From: Flavobacteriaceae bacterium
Lineage (GTDB): Bacteria > Bacteroidota > Bacteroidia > Flavobacteriales > Flavobacteriaceae
Reading direction: 5' to 3'
Assembly (NCBI GenBank): GCA_013001365.1
Contig: JABDMQ010000340.1
Span: 1-10,701, forward strand
DNA: 10,701 nucleotides
Shown here one piece after another: positions 1-7,738 of this stretch (its first letter is position 1; each line of letters starts with the position of its first letter). The notes beneath the pieces are model-generated. The model saw only the letters and a list, made by a program, of their open reading frames with translations. It searched no databases and was not told where the DNA came from. Made by a program: the position numbers and the translations under genes.

Positions 1-312
1 AAAAGGCACTTTTGTACCATTTTTTAGGATCTCGCACAGTGAGAATGACCTTGGCATCGGGATAAAATGAAGCAAGTTCTTTATAATATAAAGAAGGTGG
101 GAAATCTACCGCCGACGAATATCCTTCGAACAAAGATTCCCAATCTACTTTCTTGCCATCATAAGCATCTTGCCAATGCTTTACGTCTTGTGGGTTCTTG
201 AAAAGCGCCACCATATGATAACATTTACCAAATCCAATTTGTTCGAGAGCAATTTGTAATGAACGTGTTCCTGTTCTGCCGAAGCCTGCTCCAATTACTT
301 TTAATGCCATTT
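1..312 (-). CDS. Sulfotransferase family protein (Sulfotransfer_4-like), 3' end outside window, apparent frameshift at codon 5
   Basis: Probable PAPS-dependent sulfotransferase of the P-loop-like family that moves a sulfuryl group to an alcohol or amine acceptor; the acceptor is unknown. About 99 codons are readable from 298 down to the window edge. They begin VIGAGFGRTGTRSL, the 5'-phosphosulfate-binding loop of the family, and later show KCYHM and, near the edge, ILTVRDPKKWY, where the Arg usually contacts the 3'-phosphate of PAPS. The natural start is ATG at 312, reading MALKK and then TAA. The family frame begins one base back, at GTA (298). No ATG, GTG or TTG lies in the family frame between the upstream in-frame stop and the P-loop. 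So the start is either a one-base deletion in an A-run, a sequencing error, a recoding site or a rare ATT start (307). The homology call is firm; whether the gene is functional is open. Confidence 0.8.
295..304 (-). other. Slippery heptamer A AAA AAG followed directly by TAA
   Basis: On the minus strand, after ATG GCA TT, the sequence A AAA AAG (304-298) is followed at once by the stop TAA (297-295). This is the same heptamer that drives -1 frameshifting in E. coli dnaX. A -1 slip here would give MALKK and then VIGAGFGRTGT, restoring the sulfotransferase exactly. I see no convincing stimulatory stem just downstream, so a homopolymer deletion or read error is equally possible. Confidence 0.45.
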
Positions 313-335
313 AAGATTGTTTAATTAATGGGATG

Positions 336-362
336 TGATTCTAATTATAATTGAATCACACA
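336..362. repeat. Inverted repeat, 8-bp perfect arms (TGTGATTC / GAATCACA), 11-nt AT-rich centre
   Basis: Arms lie at 336-343 and 355-362, and the centre contains the self-complementary AATTATAATT. It sits between the putative promoter at 372-401 and the sulfotransferase start at 312, at or just after the expected transcription start. It could be an operator or a hairpin in the leader. There is no T-run, so it is not a typical terminator. The outer TGTGA/TCACA halves recall Crp sites, but their spacing (17) is far from the usual 6. Confidence 0.6.
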
Positions 363-371
363 ATAACATAT

Positions 372-401
372 CGAATTTAGGGATAATTTACGACGGAGCA
401 A
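372..401 (-). promoter_or_regulatory. Putative Bacteroidota promoter for the sulfotransferase gene
   Basis: On the minus strand TTG (401-399), a 19-base spacer, then TAAATTCG (379-372), which matches the -7 consensus TAnnTTTG at all but one position. It lies about 60 bases before the ATG at 312 and just upstream of the inverted repeat. Confidence 0.45.
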
Positions 402-432
402 TTTTTGTGTCAGTAATTACCTAATGATGCAA

Positions 433-822
433 TTAAATGAATTCAGATAAAACTAAATTGTTTATTGCACCATGCGAAGCATGTGCCACCGTTACGCCAT
501 TTTTAATGACCAATAATTGAGGAGATTCATGGATCAATTGAAACTTATAACCAACCTCATTAGATACATCCCGATGATTCAATAAATCCAAATAATAAAG
601 ATCTATTTCTTTGTCTGAATGGTCATAGGCATCAACAAATTGATTTAGCACCATACGGCTGATTCCGCAACGTGTCGAATGCTTGAAAATAATTTGAGTC
701 TTGGTCTTACTCTTAGTTTCAATCTCTTCTAGTTGCTGTGTATTTGTAAGAGGAATCCAAGGTAATTGCTTTTCTTCCTTTGGTTTTGAACTTCCTTTTA
801 TAAACTTGTTTAAAATACCCAT
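433..822 (-). CDS. ytxJ: Bacillithiol system redox-active protein YtxJ (monothiol bacilliredoxin-like)
   Basis: Small cytoplasmic thioredoxin-fold protein of 129 residues. The family is thought to remove bacillithiol from oxidised protein thiols. The key motif is KHSTRCGIS, with a single Cys at residue 52 where thioredoxins have CxxC, so a monothiol mechanism is expected. A likely cis-proline is in ESPQ (Pro101), and the C-terminal half shows the usual QLLVIKNGV strand followed by SHGAI. There is no signal peptide. The start at 822 is the only sensible ATG, giving MGILNKF and the full fold. It lies 38 bases downstream of the GH16 gene on the same strand, with no terminator and no clear promoter between, so read-through from that gene is possible though no functional link is evident. 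The family call rests on motif recognition. That this organism makes bacillithiol is inferred only from this gene. Confidence 0.88.
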   Translation of the reverse strand: MGILNKFIKGSSKPKEEKQLPWIPLTNTQQLEEIETKSKTKTQIIFKHSTRCGISRMVLNQFVDAYDHSDKEIDLYYLDLLNHRDVSNEVGYKFQLIHESPQLLVIKNGVTVAHASHGAINNLVLSEFI

Positions 823-860
823 GAGAAAATGGTCGTAATTAACTCGAGACCTTACAGTCC

Positions 861-2477
861 TTATCGTTTAATGAATTTATGGGTTGAAATTTGGTCCTCG
901 TCATTTTCTAATTTCAAGAAGTAAACACCCTGTTTCAAAAAATCTACATTAATCGTAAGCTGCTGGTCATTTAGTCTTTGATGTTTATTCGAGATAAGTC
1001 GGCCGTTAATATCAAGAATCTTATAATGGACTACTCTGTTATCACTATTGAAAACTTTTAACTGCAACGAATCTCTTACTGGGTTTGGATATAATTTATC
1101 CTCTAACTGCGCAATTTCAGAATTATTGCTTAAAACACTTTCTTGATAAACCCTTACGTAATCTATTTCCATGGCGCTCTGAGTAAAACCAGGGTCAATA
1201 GTGGGTTCAATAGCAATATTCAAAAGCAAGTATTGTTCAGCATCGAATGGCCATGTGTTGGCATCTTTTACTTCAGGGTTATAGGTGTAATGAACCGTTC
1301 CATCAACACTGAATGTCATTTTTTCAGAGGTCCAAATCAATTCATAAATGTGAAATTCAGTTGACGCTGTGGGTATCACTTGCCCGCCTTTGTTCTCAGT
1401 TCCACCAAAACTTGAAGGCGTATGCATGGCACTTTGCACATAATTCTGATTATTGCCCCAATGCTCCATAATGTCAATCTCGCCACATGCTGGCCACCCT
1501 GTAGTACCATAACCTTCGTTGTACCAATAGGCACCAGGCTCGGTAATGTTCTTGCCTAGCATCCAGATTGCTGGCCAAGTTCCTACTCCTGTTGGTAATT
1601 TCGCCTTGATCTCTATCCGGCCGTAAGTAAAGGCAAATTTAGAGTTCAATCGTGCAGAAGTATAATCCTTGCTGTAACCTTGATCGGAAAACGTCTCTTT
1701 CTTGGCAAGGATACTCAAATTGCCATTGCTTAAAAAAGAATTGTCAACACGATTTGTATAATGCTGGATCTCGCCATTATACCAGCTTCCACCGTTAGGC
1801 AATTGTGTTTGATGAAACCATTTCGAGGTGTTGATTGCACCACTGCCATCAAATTCATCAGACCAAACCAAATTATCAAATACAGGTTCATTAGATTCCA
1901 ATTCACCATAAAAAATGTCGTCTAGATAGGCAAATACATGATCATTGTTGTTTTCTCCATTCAATTGAATCACAACCCGGTTGAAATCCGTGCGTTGCAC
2001 AGGAGCAGGTGATCCTCCGTCTAAGTTGATGTATGAATCTGTAGCAAAGTCGAACGTTACTTCTTGCCAAGAATCGAGAGTAATAGGTTTTATGATCTCA
2101 CTTTGAGTTATCCAAGGTTCAGCCAAATTACCATCCTGGAGTTTTAGTGAAATCTGATTGGGAGAACTTCCTGTAATTCCAGAAGACGGCACAAATACCT
2201 TCAAGGAAAAGGCACTGTATTGCATCAAATCGAAATTACTTGTAACATCGAACCGCGCATTTGCATATTGCCCACCTGTATCATGATAGCTCATCACTGT
2301 ATTGGATAGGTTGATGCCATTTTGTTCTGGATTGCTAAGGCTGGCATTAATTGCACAATTATCTCCATACCAAGTTGATATGACTGGTGTTCCTTCAAAA
2401 TTCTCTTCAAAGGATTGTGCCAACATAAATTGAGGCCAAGAAGTAACAAGGAGTAAGAGAGCAATTAAATAACGCAT
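861..2477 (-). CDS. Secreted GH16 endo-beta-glucanase (probable laminarinase) with T9SS sorting domain
   Basis: Exported glycoside hydrolase family 16 enzyme of 538 residues, most likely cutting beta-1,3-(1,4)-glucans such as laminarin. Residues 1-20 are a signal peptide ending MLAQ. Residues about 22-192 form a beta-rich domain (ENFEG, NGINLSNTV, later FAYLDDIFYG) like carbohydrate-binding jelly rolls. Residues about 203-446 are the GH16 catalytic domain: LVWSDEFDG at its start, TWPAIWML, the active-site motif GEIDIMEHW (nucleophile Glu333, Asp335, acid/base Glu338) and IDYVRVYQ at its end. Residues about 460-538 are a type A T9SS C-terminal sorting domain (LYPNPVRDSL, GVYFLKL, final KFIKR), so secretion or cell-surface attachment is expected. 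No SusC/SusD genes are nearby, so this is not a visible polysaccharide utilisation locus. Exact substrate is inferred from the family only. Confidence 0.93.
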   Translation of the reverse strand: MRYLIALLLLVTSWPQFMLAQSFEENFEGTPVISTWYGDNCAINASLSNPEQNGINLSNTVMSYHDTGGQYANARFDVTSNFDLMQYSAFSLKVFVPSSGITGSSPNQISLKLQDGNLAEPWITQSEIIKPITLDSWQEVTFDFATDSYINLDGGSPAPVQRTDFNRVVIQLNGENNNDHVFAYLDDIFYGELESNEPVFDNLVWSDEFDGSGAINTSKWFHQTQLPNGGSWYNGEIQHYTNRVDNSFLSNGNLSILAKKETFSDQGYSKDYTSARLNSKFAFTYGRIEIKAKLPTGVGTWPAIWMLGKNITEPGAYWYNEGYGTTGWPACGEIDIMEHWGNNQNYVQSAMHTPSSFGGTENKGGQVIPTASTEFHIYELIWTSEKMTFSVDGTVHYTYNPEVKDANTWPFDAEQYLLLNIAIEPTIDPGFTQSAMEIDYVRVYQESVLSNNSEIAQLEDKLYPNPVRDSLQLKVFNSDNRVVHYKILDINGRLISNKHQRLNDQQLTINVDFLKQGVYFLKLENDEDQISTHKFIKR

Positions 2478-2504
2478 AGCAATATGTTTGTTTTTCTAAT
2501 TCCT

Positions 2505-2535
2505 CAAAAATAGGCACTTCGATTTCCAATAACGA
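2505..2535 (-). promoter_or_regulatory. Putative promoter for the GH16 gene
   Basis: On the minus strand TATTTTTG (2512-2505) matches TAnnTTTG perfectly and lies 27 bases before the ATG at 2477, similar to the spacing of other promoters here. The -33 position has only TCG (2535-2533) at a 20-base spacing, a two-of-three match, so the call is moderate. I found no equally good element for the divergent clpB in the rest of this 227-base gap; TTG (2641) with TAAGATTC (2662), spacer 18, is the best weak candidate. Confidence 0.4.
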
Positions 2536-2704
2536 ACAATCCACCCATATTTTACCTATACAATAACGTAATAAACATCAAAACCAATTTTCTTATAAAA
2601 CAGTCAAAAAGTCATATAAACTCCTTGTTTAAAGGACATTTTGTCGCGCCTTTCATATTGGTAAGATTCTTGAATGAAGTCATATTGATTAAAAAATTGA
2701 ACCT

Positions 2705-5314
2705 ATGAACTTAAACGATTATACCATCAAATCTCAAGAAGCCATACAGCAGGCCCATCAGCTTGCACAAAGCTTTGGCCATCAACAGATCGAAAATGAG
2801 CACATCATGAAAGCCATTTTTAATGTTGATGAGAATGTTTTACCATTCATTCTCAAGAAACTTAATGTCAACCTCCAATTGCTCGAACAAACATTGGACA
2901 AGCAACTAGAAAGCTATTCAAAGGTTTCTGGTACCGACATAATGTTATCGCGCGATGCTGGAACAGCATTGAATGAAGCGTCCATTATTGCCAAGAAGAT
3001 GAAAGATGAATATGTTTCAATAGAACATTTGTTATTAGGCATATTCAAGTCCAAGAGCAAGGTCGCACAAATGTTAAAAGACCAAGGGGTCACTGAAAAA
3101 GGATTAAAATCGGCCATTGAAGAATTACGTAAAGGAGATAGAGTAACCTCACAAAGTCAGGAAGAAACCTATAACTCCTTGAATAAATACGCCAAGAATT
3201 TGAACCAATTGGCCAGCGATGGCAAATTAGACCCAGTTATTGGTCGTGATGAAGAAATACGAAGGATACTTCAGATATTATCTCGAAGAACAAAAAACAA
3301 TCCAATCCTGGTCGGCGAACCTGGAACAGGTAAGACTGCTATAGCTGAGGGATTGGCTCATCGAATAATAGATGGCGATATACCAGAAAACCTAAGAGAC
3401 AAGAAGATCTTTGCGTTGGATATGGGTGCCTTGATCGCCGGAGCTAAATTCAAGGGCGAATTTGAAGAACGACTTAAAGCGGTCATCAAGGAAGTAACAA
3501 CAAGCGATGGTGACATTGTGTTGTTCATTGATGAGATACACACCTTGGTTGGTGCAGGAGGAGGACAAGGCGCAATGGATGCCGCAAATATCTTGAAACC
3601 AGCATTAGCAAGAGGTGAATTGAGAGCCATTGGCGCCACTACCCTCGACGAATACCAAAAATATTTCGAGAAAGACAAGGCACTCGAACGAAGATTCCAA
3701 AAGGTAATGGTAGACGAGCCAGATACAGAAAGTGCCATTTCCATACTTCGAGGCATCAAGGAAAAATACGAAACACATCACAAGGTAAGGATCAAGGACG
3801 ATGCTATTATTGGTGCCGTAGAATTATCCCAGCGTTACATAACTAATCGATTCTTGCCAGATAAGGCCATTGACCTAATGGATGAAGCGGCATCTAAACT
3901 TCGAATGGAAATCAATTCCAAACCTGAAGAACTTGATGTGCTTGATAGAAAGATCATGCAACTGGAAATCGAGATTGAGGCCATTAAGCGAGAGAAAGAC
4001 GAATCGAAGCTTAAATCATTGAGCTCTGAATTGGCTAACTTGAAGGAAGAGCGCAACGAAGTCAATGCAAAATGGAAGAGTGAAAAAGAGGTTGTCGATA
4101 ATATCCAGAATACAAAACTAGAAATAGAAAACCTCAAACTGGAAGCCGAAAAGGCCGAACGGGAAGGTGATTATGGCAAGGTAGCCGAAATTAGGTATGG
4201 CAAGATGAAAGAAGCCCAAGAAGATTTGGAAACGCTTCAAAAAGACTTACAAGAAAATCAAGAAGGTCCATCTCTGATCAAAGAAGAGGTTACCTATGAA
4301 GATATTGCGGAGGTCGTCGCGAAATGGACAGGAATCCCTGTAACCAAAATGGTACAAAGTGAACGTTCTAAATTATTGAAGCTTGAAGACGAACTTCATA
4401 AACGTGTTGTTGGTCAAGACGAAGCTATTATTGCTGTTAGTGACGCTGTAAGACGATCAAGGGCAGGATTGCAGAATCCTCAAAAACCGATTGGAACATT
4501 CTTGTTTCTAGGAACAACTGGTGTTGGTAAAACAGAATTGGCAAAAGCATTGGCAGAATACTTGTTCGATGATGAAAATGCCATGACCCGAATAGACATG
4601 AGTGAATATCAAGAACGTCATGCAGTGAGTCGATTGGTTGGTGCACCTCCAGGCTATGTAGGTTACGATGAAGGCGGACAATTGACCGAAGCTGTAAGGA
4701 GAAAGCCATATTCGGTCGTGTTGTTGGATGAAATCGAAAAGGCGCATCCTGACACTTTCAATATTCTTTTGCAGGTTCTGGATGAAGGTCGCCTAACGGA
4801 CAATAAAGGACGTGTTGCAGATTTCAAGAACACGATCATTATCATGACAAGTAATATGGGAAGCCATATTATACAAGAACGTTTTGAGGACTCGAAGGAT
4901 ATTTACTCGGCAATAGAAGCAGCCAAGGTAGATGTCTTAGCACTATTGAAACAAAATGTACGTCCAGAATTCCTGAATAGAATCGATGATACGATCATGT
5001 TCACTCCTCTAAACAAAGAGAACATCAAGGACATTGTTGGACTACAACTCAAGAACGTTACGAAAATGATTGCCCAGCAGGGAATAACCTTCGATGCGAC
5101 GGAAGAAGCCGTAGTTTATTTGGCCGAGAAAGGATTCAATCCAGAATATGGAGCAAGACCTGTGAAACGAGTGATACAAAAAGAGGTTTTGAATGAGCTG
5201 AGCAAGGAAATCCTATCAGGCAAAATAACGACAGATAGCATCATATTGCTTGACGCATTCGATGATAAATTAGTCTTCAGGAATCAAGGGGATTTGGTCA
5301 CAGAAGAGCTATAA
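2705..5314 (+). CDS. clpB: ATP-dependent chaperone ClpB (protein disaggregase)
   Basis: Hexameric AAA+ disaggregase of 869 residues, the usual length, which rescues aggregated proteins in the cytoplasm together with DnaK/DnaJ/GrpE. Order of parts: N-domain with two Clp repeats (about 1-145); first ATPase with Walker A GEPGTGKT (204-211), Walker B VLFIDE (272-277) and the Arg pair ERRF (328-331); a long charged coiled-coil middle domain (about 405-525), which marks ClpB rather than ClpA or ClpC; second ATPase with Walker A GTTGVGKT (603-610), Walker B VVLLDE (671-676), pore loop GYVGYDEGG (650-658) and sensor-2 GARPV (816-820). Two small oddities: Thr604 replaces the usual Pro of GPTGVGKT, and pore loop 1 reads AGAKFKGEFE, with Phe for the usual Tyr. 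All catalytic residues are present. No CIRCE element is visible upstream. Transcription probably ends at the hairpin at 5364-5405. Confidence 0.98.
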   Translation: MNLNDYTIKSQEAIQQAHQLAQSFGHQQIENEHIMKAIFNVDENVLPFILKKLNVNLQLLEQTLDKQLESYSKVSGTDIMLSRDAGTALNEASIIAKKMKDEYVSIEHLLLGIFKSKSKVAQMLKDQGVTEKGLKSAIEELRKGDRVTSQSQEETYNSLNKYAKNLNQLASDGKLDPVIGRDEEIRRILQILSRRTKNNPILVGEPGTGKTAIAEGLAHRIIDGDIPENLRDKKIFALDMGALIAGAKFKGEFEERLKAVIKEVTTSDGDIVLFIDEIHTLVGAGGGQGAMDAANILKPALARGELRAIGATTLDEYQKYFEKDKALERRFQKVMVDEPDTESAISILRGIKEKYETHHKVRIKDDAIIGAVELSQRYITNRFLPDKAIDLMDEAASKLRMEINSKPEELDVLDRKIMQLEIEIEAIKREKDESKLKSLSSELANLKEERNEVNAKWKSEKEVVDNIQNTKLEIENLKLEAEKAEREGDYGKVAEIRYGKMKEAQEDLETLQKDLQENQEGPSLIKEEVTYEDIAEVVAKWTGIPVTKMVQSERSKLLKLEDELHKRVVGQDEAIIAVSDAVRRSRAGLQNPQKPIGTFLFLGTTGVGKTELAKALAEYLFDDENAMTRIDMSEYQERHAVSRLVGAPPGYVGYDEGGQLTEAVRRKPYSVVLLDEIEKAHPDTFNILLQVLDEGRLTDNKGRVADFKNTIIIMTSNMGSHIIQERFEDSKDIYSAIEAAKVDVLALLKQNVRPEFLNRIDDTIMFTPLNKENIKDIVGLQLKNVTKMIAQQGITFDATEEAVVYLAEKGFNPEYGARPVKRVIQKEVLNELSKEILSGKITTDSIILLDAFDDKLVFRNQGDLVTEEL

Positions 5315-5363
5315 ACTGTAACATTTAAGAATATAAATAGTCTTCTAATTGGTTGGTTAGTTG

Positions 5364-5405
5364 AAAAGCAACGTGAGTTTCTTCGGAAGCAAGCGTTGCT
5401 TTTTC
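5364..5405. terminator. Bidirectional intrinsic terminator between clpB and the convergent arylsulfotransferase gene
   Basis: A perfect 10-bp stem pairs AAAAGCAACG (5364-5373) with CGTTGCTTTT (5394-5403). Inside it a second stem (5377-5381 with 5386-5390) closes on a TTCG tetraloop. T-rich sequence follows on the plus strand (TTTTCTTTTC from 5401), and four A at 5364-5367 give a T-run for the minus transcript. It lies 50 bases after the clpB stop and just past the stop of the minus gene (5409), so it can serve both. Confidence 0.85.
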
Positions 5406-5408
5406 TTT

Positions 5409-6959
5409 TCAATACTTCAAATCCATTCGTTCAGACCTGTACAAGATATCTTTTTGCCCCCAACCTGGTTTACCGTCACTGCCTAAGTTCTTGAAAAATA
5501 ATGTTGCTTCGAAGGTCTCCTTGCCAGTTTCATAATCTACCTCTACTATTTTGGCAGAATGATTAGTAGCTGGGTAAAGGAACCCTGAGGTAATTAAAAT
5601 ATTATTTGTTCCCGGATGGAAATCTACATCACTGATGATTGTTGAGAAAAACGCTTCTTTTAGATTCTTCCCATATTCCCAAATCTGGGTAACGGTCATA
5701 TTTTCTTCATCGACTTTATATTCAGCACCTCTTGAATAGTTATTGTCATTATTGAAATTTCGGTAAGCACCGTTATCAAACGCAATGATATTGCCATTAG
5801 GTAAAAGCTCTGGTGCATGTGGTGCCCAAGGAAAATCGAAGTCCTCTGCACTTTGAATTCCATTTTGAATCGCGTCATTATAGGCATTGCCTTTTTTGTT
5901 TACTGCAGTCAACAAATATGGACGCGTATCATATCCATTGCCAAAACGACCCGACCTGCCCCAATTCTGTTTCGGTGCCATTATCCACTTTAGTTTATCA
6001 TCCCATGTCACCTTGATCAATCCTTGATTTCGCGCTGAAACGATAATTGTACTATCACGTTCGTCGAACTCAAGTGCGTTCATATGTAACCAATCACCTC
6101 CTTTAAAAAAGTTCATATCGTTTCTATTTACATCCAAGTGCTTGGCCAAATCCCACTCTTTGACGATCTTACCATTTTTTCGATCATAATGCATCATGAA
6201 ATCACTGTCTGAATTTATTATCTCGCCACCAAGATTTATTTTTTGATTTCGTTTGCCAATGCAAATCAACAAATCTCCATTGGGCAACTCCAAAACATCA
6301 TGGTGCATACCATAATTGCTACCTATATTGGTTTTTTTCAAAAGTTTCCCTAACATATCGAATTCAAAAACATCATCTCTATCCACCATTAGCAGCGTCC
6401 CATCCTTTAATCTTTGGAACGGACTTACCATCTTGCCATTGAAGCCTAGGTCAAGATACCAACGAATAATTCCTTGATCATCGAATATTATTGGCATTGA
6501 ATGAAATTTACCGTGGTTTGCGAAATGCGTATCACAGCCATGAAAACCTTCTTTCATATCATTTCTATTCAACGTATTCACAACTATATTTGGCAAACTG
6601 TTTGGAAGAGGTCCAGTTTTTATTATCAAAGTGTCTATAACCTTACCTTTTTCAGAAGTCAAGGTTAAGACCACTTTGTTTTCTGTATCTGGATATAACC
6701 CTACAATTGGTATTTCCAGATTTTTGGCATTTTTACTAAAGTCTTGTTTTACTGGTGAAATTCCCAAAACCTCAATACTTGCAGTACATGGAACGGAAGC
6801 TTCCACCTTGACCAATGCCGTTAATGGAGCAATATTGTAAGGATTAAGATTAATTTCAGAGGTATGGTCAAAATCAGCCTTATCACAACTAAAATTAAAC
6901 GTGAGGAGAAAAGTTAATGGAATCTGAAAGCAAAGATGATTTAGTTTTCGGATAATCAT
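5409..6959 (-). CDS. Arylsulfate sulfotransferase (ASST) family lipoprotein
   Basis: Predicted envelope lipoprotein of 516 residues. It resembles PAPS-independent arylsulfate sulfotransferases, which pass sulfate from a phenolic sulfate to another phenol through a sulfohistidine intermediate. The N-terminus has a hydrophobic stretch ending FNFSC, with Cys25 as likely lipidation site and acidic residues after it. Residues about 40-120 form a beta-sandwich like the ASST N-terminal domain; the rest reads as a beta-propeller with repeated LPNG(D/N) turns. Likely active-site residues, by comparison with E. coli AssT (His252, His356, Arg374, His436): His220 in GMHHDVLELPNG, His292 in HMNALEF, Arg310 in SARNQ and His381 in WAPHAPELLPNG. 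The 18-residue His-Arg spacing is the same in both. Many bacterial proteins of this family have no proven activity, so the substrate is unknown. It is divergent from the histidine phosphatase gene, with 116 bases between. Confidence 0.85.
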   Translation of the reverse strand: MIIRKLNHLCFQIPLTFLLTFNFSCDKADFDHTSEINLNPYNIAPLTALVKVEASVPCTASIEVLGISPVKQDFSKNAKNLEIPIVGLYPDTENKVVLTLTSEKGKVIDTLIIKTGPLPNSLPNIVVNTLNRNDMKEGFHGCDTHFANHGKFHSMPIIFDDQGIIRWYLDLGFNGKMVSPFQRLKDGTLLMVDRDDVFEFDMLGKLLKKTNIGSNYGMHHDVLELPNGDLLICIGKRNQKINLGGEIINSDSDFMMHYDRKNGKIVKEWDLAKHLDVNRNDMNFFKGGDWLHMNALEFDERDSTIIVSARNQGLIKVTWDDKLKWIMAPKQNWGRSGRFGNGYDTRPYLLTAVNKKGNAYNDAIQNGIQSAEDFDFPWAPHAPELLPNGNIIAFDNGAYRNFNNDNNYSRGAEYKVDEENMTVTQIWEYGKNLKEAFFSTIISDVDFHPGTNNILITSGFLYPATNHSAKIVEVDYETGKETFEATLFFKNLGSDGKPGWGQKDILYRSERMDLKY

Positions 6960-7025
6960 GAGATGTTGGTGATTAGTTTAAAATATTCGTGAATATAATT
7001 AATTTATCCAACAGCGGCATCTGTC

Positions 7026-7055
7026 TTGATTTTACTTCAATAATTGTTATCTTGT
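7026..7055 (+). promoter_or_regulatory. Putative promoter for the histidine phosphatase gene
   Basis: TTG (7026-7028), a 19-base spacer, then TATCTTGT (7048-7055), a partial match to TAnnTTTG. It lies 20 bases before the ATG at 7076, which supports that start over the longer GTG reading from 6989. Confidence 0.35.
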
Positions 7056-7075
7056 TTGTGAAAATCACATTAATT

Positions 7076-7606
7076 ATGAAAAGAATTACCTTAATCCTGA
7101 TTGCCCTTTTGTTCATTAGCACTTCGTTATTCGCACAATCCCCTCAAGAAGTTACAGTTAGCACAGAGACCGAAGTTTCTACCTTCTATTTAATTAGACA
7201 TGCAGAAAAGGATCGTTCGAATCCTCTTAACAAGAATCCTGACTTGACAACGGCTGGACATGAACGAGCCATAAAATGGCGCGATGTGTTAGGCCAAATA
7301 CAATTTGATGCTATTTATACTACAGATTTCAATAGGACCAAACAGACGGCATATCCCCTAGCAAGAGCTAAAGATTTACCTCTATACAAATACGACATCA
7401 ACACCTTGAACCTTGAAGCATTCTTGAAGCAGAATAGCGGTAAGCGCTTACTTATTGTTGGTCATAGCAATACGACGCCGCAATTCGTGAACGCAATAAT
7501 TGGTAAGGAAACCTACCCTCAAATTGCTGATAATAACAACTCTAATCTTTATATCGTTACTGTGGCAAATGATTTAGCTACAAGTAGCTTGATCGTGGTG
7601 GATTAA
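7076..7606 (+). CDS. Secreted histidine phosphatase family protein
   Basis: Protein of 176 residues of the histidine phosphatase (phosphoglycerate mutase-like, SixA-sized) superfamily, which hydrolyses phosphate esters or phospho-residues through a phosphohistidine. I chose ATG 7076 because it gives a clean signal peptide, MKRITLILIALLFISTSLFAQ; an in-frame GTG at 6989 would add 29 residues in front of it. Catalytic motif: LIRHAEKD, with Arg41 and nucleophile His42. IYTTDFNRTKQTA supplies a second Arg (87), and VGHSNTTP the second His (130). The export signal makes a periplasmic or surface role likely, unlike cytoplasmic SixA. The substrate is unknown. Downstream genes have their own promoter, so this is probably a single-gene transcript. 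Confidence 0.87.
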   Translation: MKRITLILIALLFISTSLFAQSPQEVTVSTETEVSTFYLIRHAEKDRSNPLNKNPDLTTAGHERAIKWRDVLGQIQFDAIYTTDFNRTKQTAYPLARAKDLPLYKYDINTLNLEAFLKQNSGKRLLIVGHSNTTPQFVNAIIGKETYPQIADNNNSNLYIVTVANDLATSSLIVVD

Positions 7607-7678
7607 GTAGTTGTTCATCTGATTTATCTGCAGATTCGTACTAATAAGCGAGTATTTTTGCTATTCACCAATATTTTC

Positions 7679-7708
7679 TTGGCACGAGACTTGATATGTA
7701 TAGCTTTG
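7679..7708 (+). promoter_or_regulatory. Bacteroidota-type promoter for the first DLSCC gene
   Basis: TTG (7679-7681), a 19-base spacer, then TAGCTTTG (7701-7708), a perfect match to the TAnnTTTG -7 element, 30 bases before the ATG at 7739. This is the best promoter match in the window. Confidence 0.72.
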
Positions 7709-7738
7709 AGGTAAATAAGCCCTCTAAAATTTACTATA

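Noticed and set aside
2478..2704. CIRCE, sigma-32 site or small RNA in the gap before clpB
   Set aside because: No TTAGCACTC/GAGTGCTAA pair and no CTTGAA with CCCAT at the right spacing; a GACA-TTT-TGTC dyad near 2635 is too short to mean much.
3358..4845. Several long antisense reading frames inside clpB
   Set aside because: They mirror the codon pattern of clpB, have no recognisable protein features and no promoter; they are shadows.
6989..7075. In-frame upstream extension of the histidine phosphatase gene from GTG 6989 (29 extra residues)
   Set aside because: It would bury a clean signal peptide behind an unlike N-terminus, and the likely promoter (7026-7055) lies inside it.
7607..7678. 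ATCTGCAGAT palindrome after the histidine phosphatase gene as a terminator
   Set aside because: No T-run follows and no loop is possible in a 10-base palindrome.
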